Below are positions 63,660-64,000 of a DNA stretch of 64,000 nucleotides, piece after piece. The stretch is from positions 496,001-560,000 of the forward strand of contig OZ251239.1 in the NCBI GenBank assembly GCA_965240325.2, given 5' to 3'. The DNA is from Rebecca billardiae RCC1528 (taxonomy: Eukaryota > Haptophyta). Below the pieces are notes generated by a model. It had not been told where the DNA came from. It did no database searches and saw only the letters and a program-made list of their open reading frames with translations. The position numbers and the translations under genes were made by a program. Each line of letters opens with the position of its first letter. Position 1 is the stretch's first letter.

Positions 63660-64000
63660 ATGCCGAGCCCATTGGCCTCGCGGCTGCACCGGCTGAGCTG
63701 GCCATCGCCACCCGAGCTCGTGCTCATCTCCGACCCGGGACCTGACCCCGACGACGTCAAGGCGATCCTCATCGCGGGCACGCTGCACCGCCGCGGCATC
63801 GTCGCGCTCAAGCTCGTCGTCGCGAACGGCGGCGGCGAGCAAGTGCGCGCCCGCGCCAAGCTGGCGCGCTGCCTGCTCGACGCGATCGGGGCGAGCGGGG
63901 TGCCGGTGGCCGTGGGCAGCAGTGGTAGATCATACCAGCCAGTCGCGCACGAGTACCGCCTCGACGGCTTCGACGCCGTCGACGAGGCGCGGCTCGAGCC
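63660..64000 (+). CDS. Nucleoside hydrolase-like protein, 5' part only (runs off right edge)
   Basis: The ATG at 63660 (MPSPLASRLHRLSWPSPPEL) opens a frame that remains open to the window edge, 113 codons. Residues ~20-40 (ELVLISDPGPDPDDVKAILI) match the metal-binding N-terminal motif of inosine-uridine nucleoside hydrolases (DxDxxxDD type). Next come a helix, then VALKLVVANGGGEQVRARAK and the following GVPVAVGSSG, the expected next beta-alpha units. These enzymes cleave the N-glycosidic bond of ribonucleosides in purine/pyrimidine salvage. The spacing DPGPDPDD is slightly longer than the classic DTDPGxDDA, so a divergent subfamily (DUF1593-like) is possible. Catalytic-site residues further on lie outside the window. 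Confidence 0.7.
   Translation, partial: MPSPLASRLHRLSWPSPPELVLISDPGPDPDDVKAILIAGTLHRRGIVALKLVVANGGGEQVRARAKLARCLLDAIGASGVPVAVGSSGRSYQPVAHEYRLDGFDAVDEARLE

Noticed and set aside
1-64000. tRNA, rRNA or snRNA genes
   Set aside because: I scanned for T-loop (GGTTCGAATCC-like) and other conserved blocks on both strands and saw none; a covariance-model search would be needed to exclude them.

Overview
The window is nuclear DNA from a eukaryotic microalga. GC content is very high, codon third positions are strongly GC-biased, and the genes are monocistronic on both strands with short spliceosomal introns. The protein set is purely eukaryotic: an RNase P subunit, proteasome receptor Rpn13, a UBLCP1 phosphatase, an Enhancer-of-polycomb subunit, a BTB-Kelch protein, a mitochondrial carrier, a Slo-type K+ channel and a polycystin-like receptor. 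One small protein starts with a signal peptide followed by a transit-peptide-like stretch ending in VRM, as in algae with a secondary plastid. Together with GC-rich introns this suggests a haptophyte or similar secondary alga. That is inference; no rRNA or organelle marker is present.

Layout. 0-6.9 kb: a probable gene running off the left edge (minus), RPP30, a cupin/DUF985 protein divergent from a MATE transporter, and an unknown membrane protein. 6.9-11 kb: gene-poor, with an ATTGCC-motif block, a 613-bp inverted-repeat unit and a strong hairpin. 11-20.9 kb: one giant receptor gene (LRR, FG-GAP, kringle, Pro-rich, GPS, multi-TM, EF-hands). 21.7-37.2 kb: five minus-strand genes (BTB-Kelch, Slo-like channel, Rpn13, F-box/RCC1, glycosyltransferase). 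37.3-46.6 kb: TEX30-like hydrolase, mitochondrial carrier, a 2.3-kb empty stretch, and the five-exon Enhancer of polycomb. 47.4-53.2 kb: a 1944-residue protein built from about 24 copies of a 75-residue repeat. 53.4-64 kb: UBLCP1 divergent from a GT92-like enzyme, two unknown small genes, a 1.1-kb foldback element with a target-site duplication, a plastid-targeted small protein divergent from WDR89, and the start of a nucleoside hydrolase.

I resolved 13 introns by restoring known domains across frame changes; every reconstructed coding length is a multiple of three. Eleven donors read GTGCGC, one GTGTGC and one GTGCGT, and most acceptors end GCGCAG or a close variant. Intron ends are therefore nearly complementary, and several introns share a CTCGCTTGCTCGC-like motif. 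With the foldback element and the 225-bp repeat gene, this is the most interesting material here.

The genes do not form one pathway. There are five close head-to-head pairs (starts 110-348 bp apart) that probably share bidirectional promoters. Long open frames antisense to real genes are common because of the base composition and were left out.
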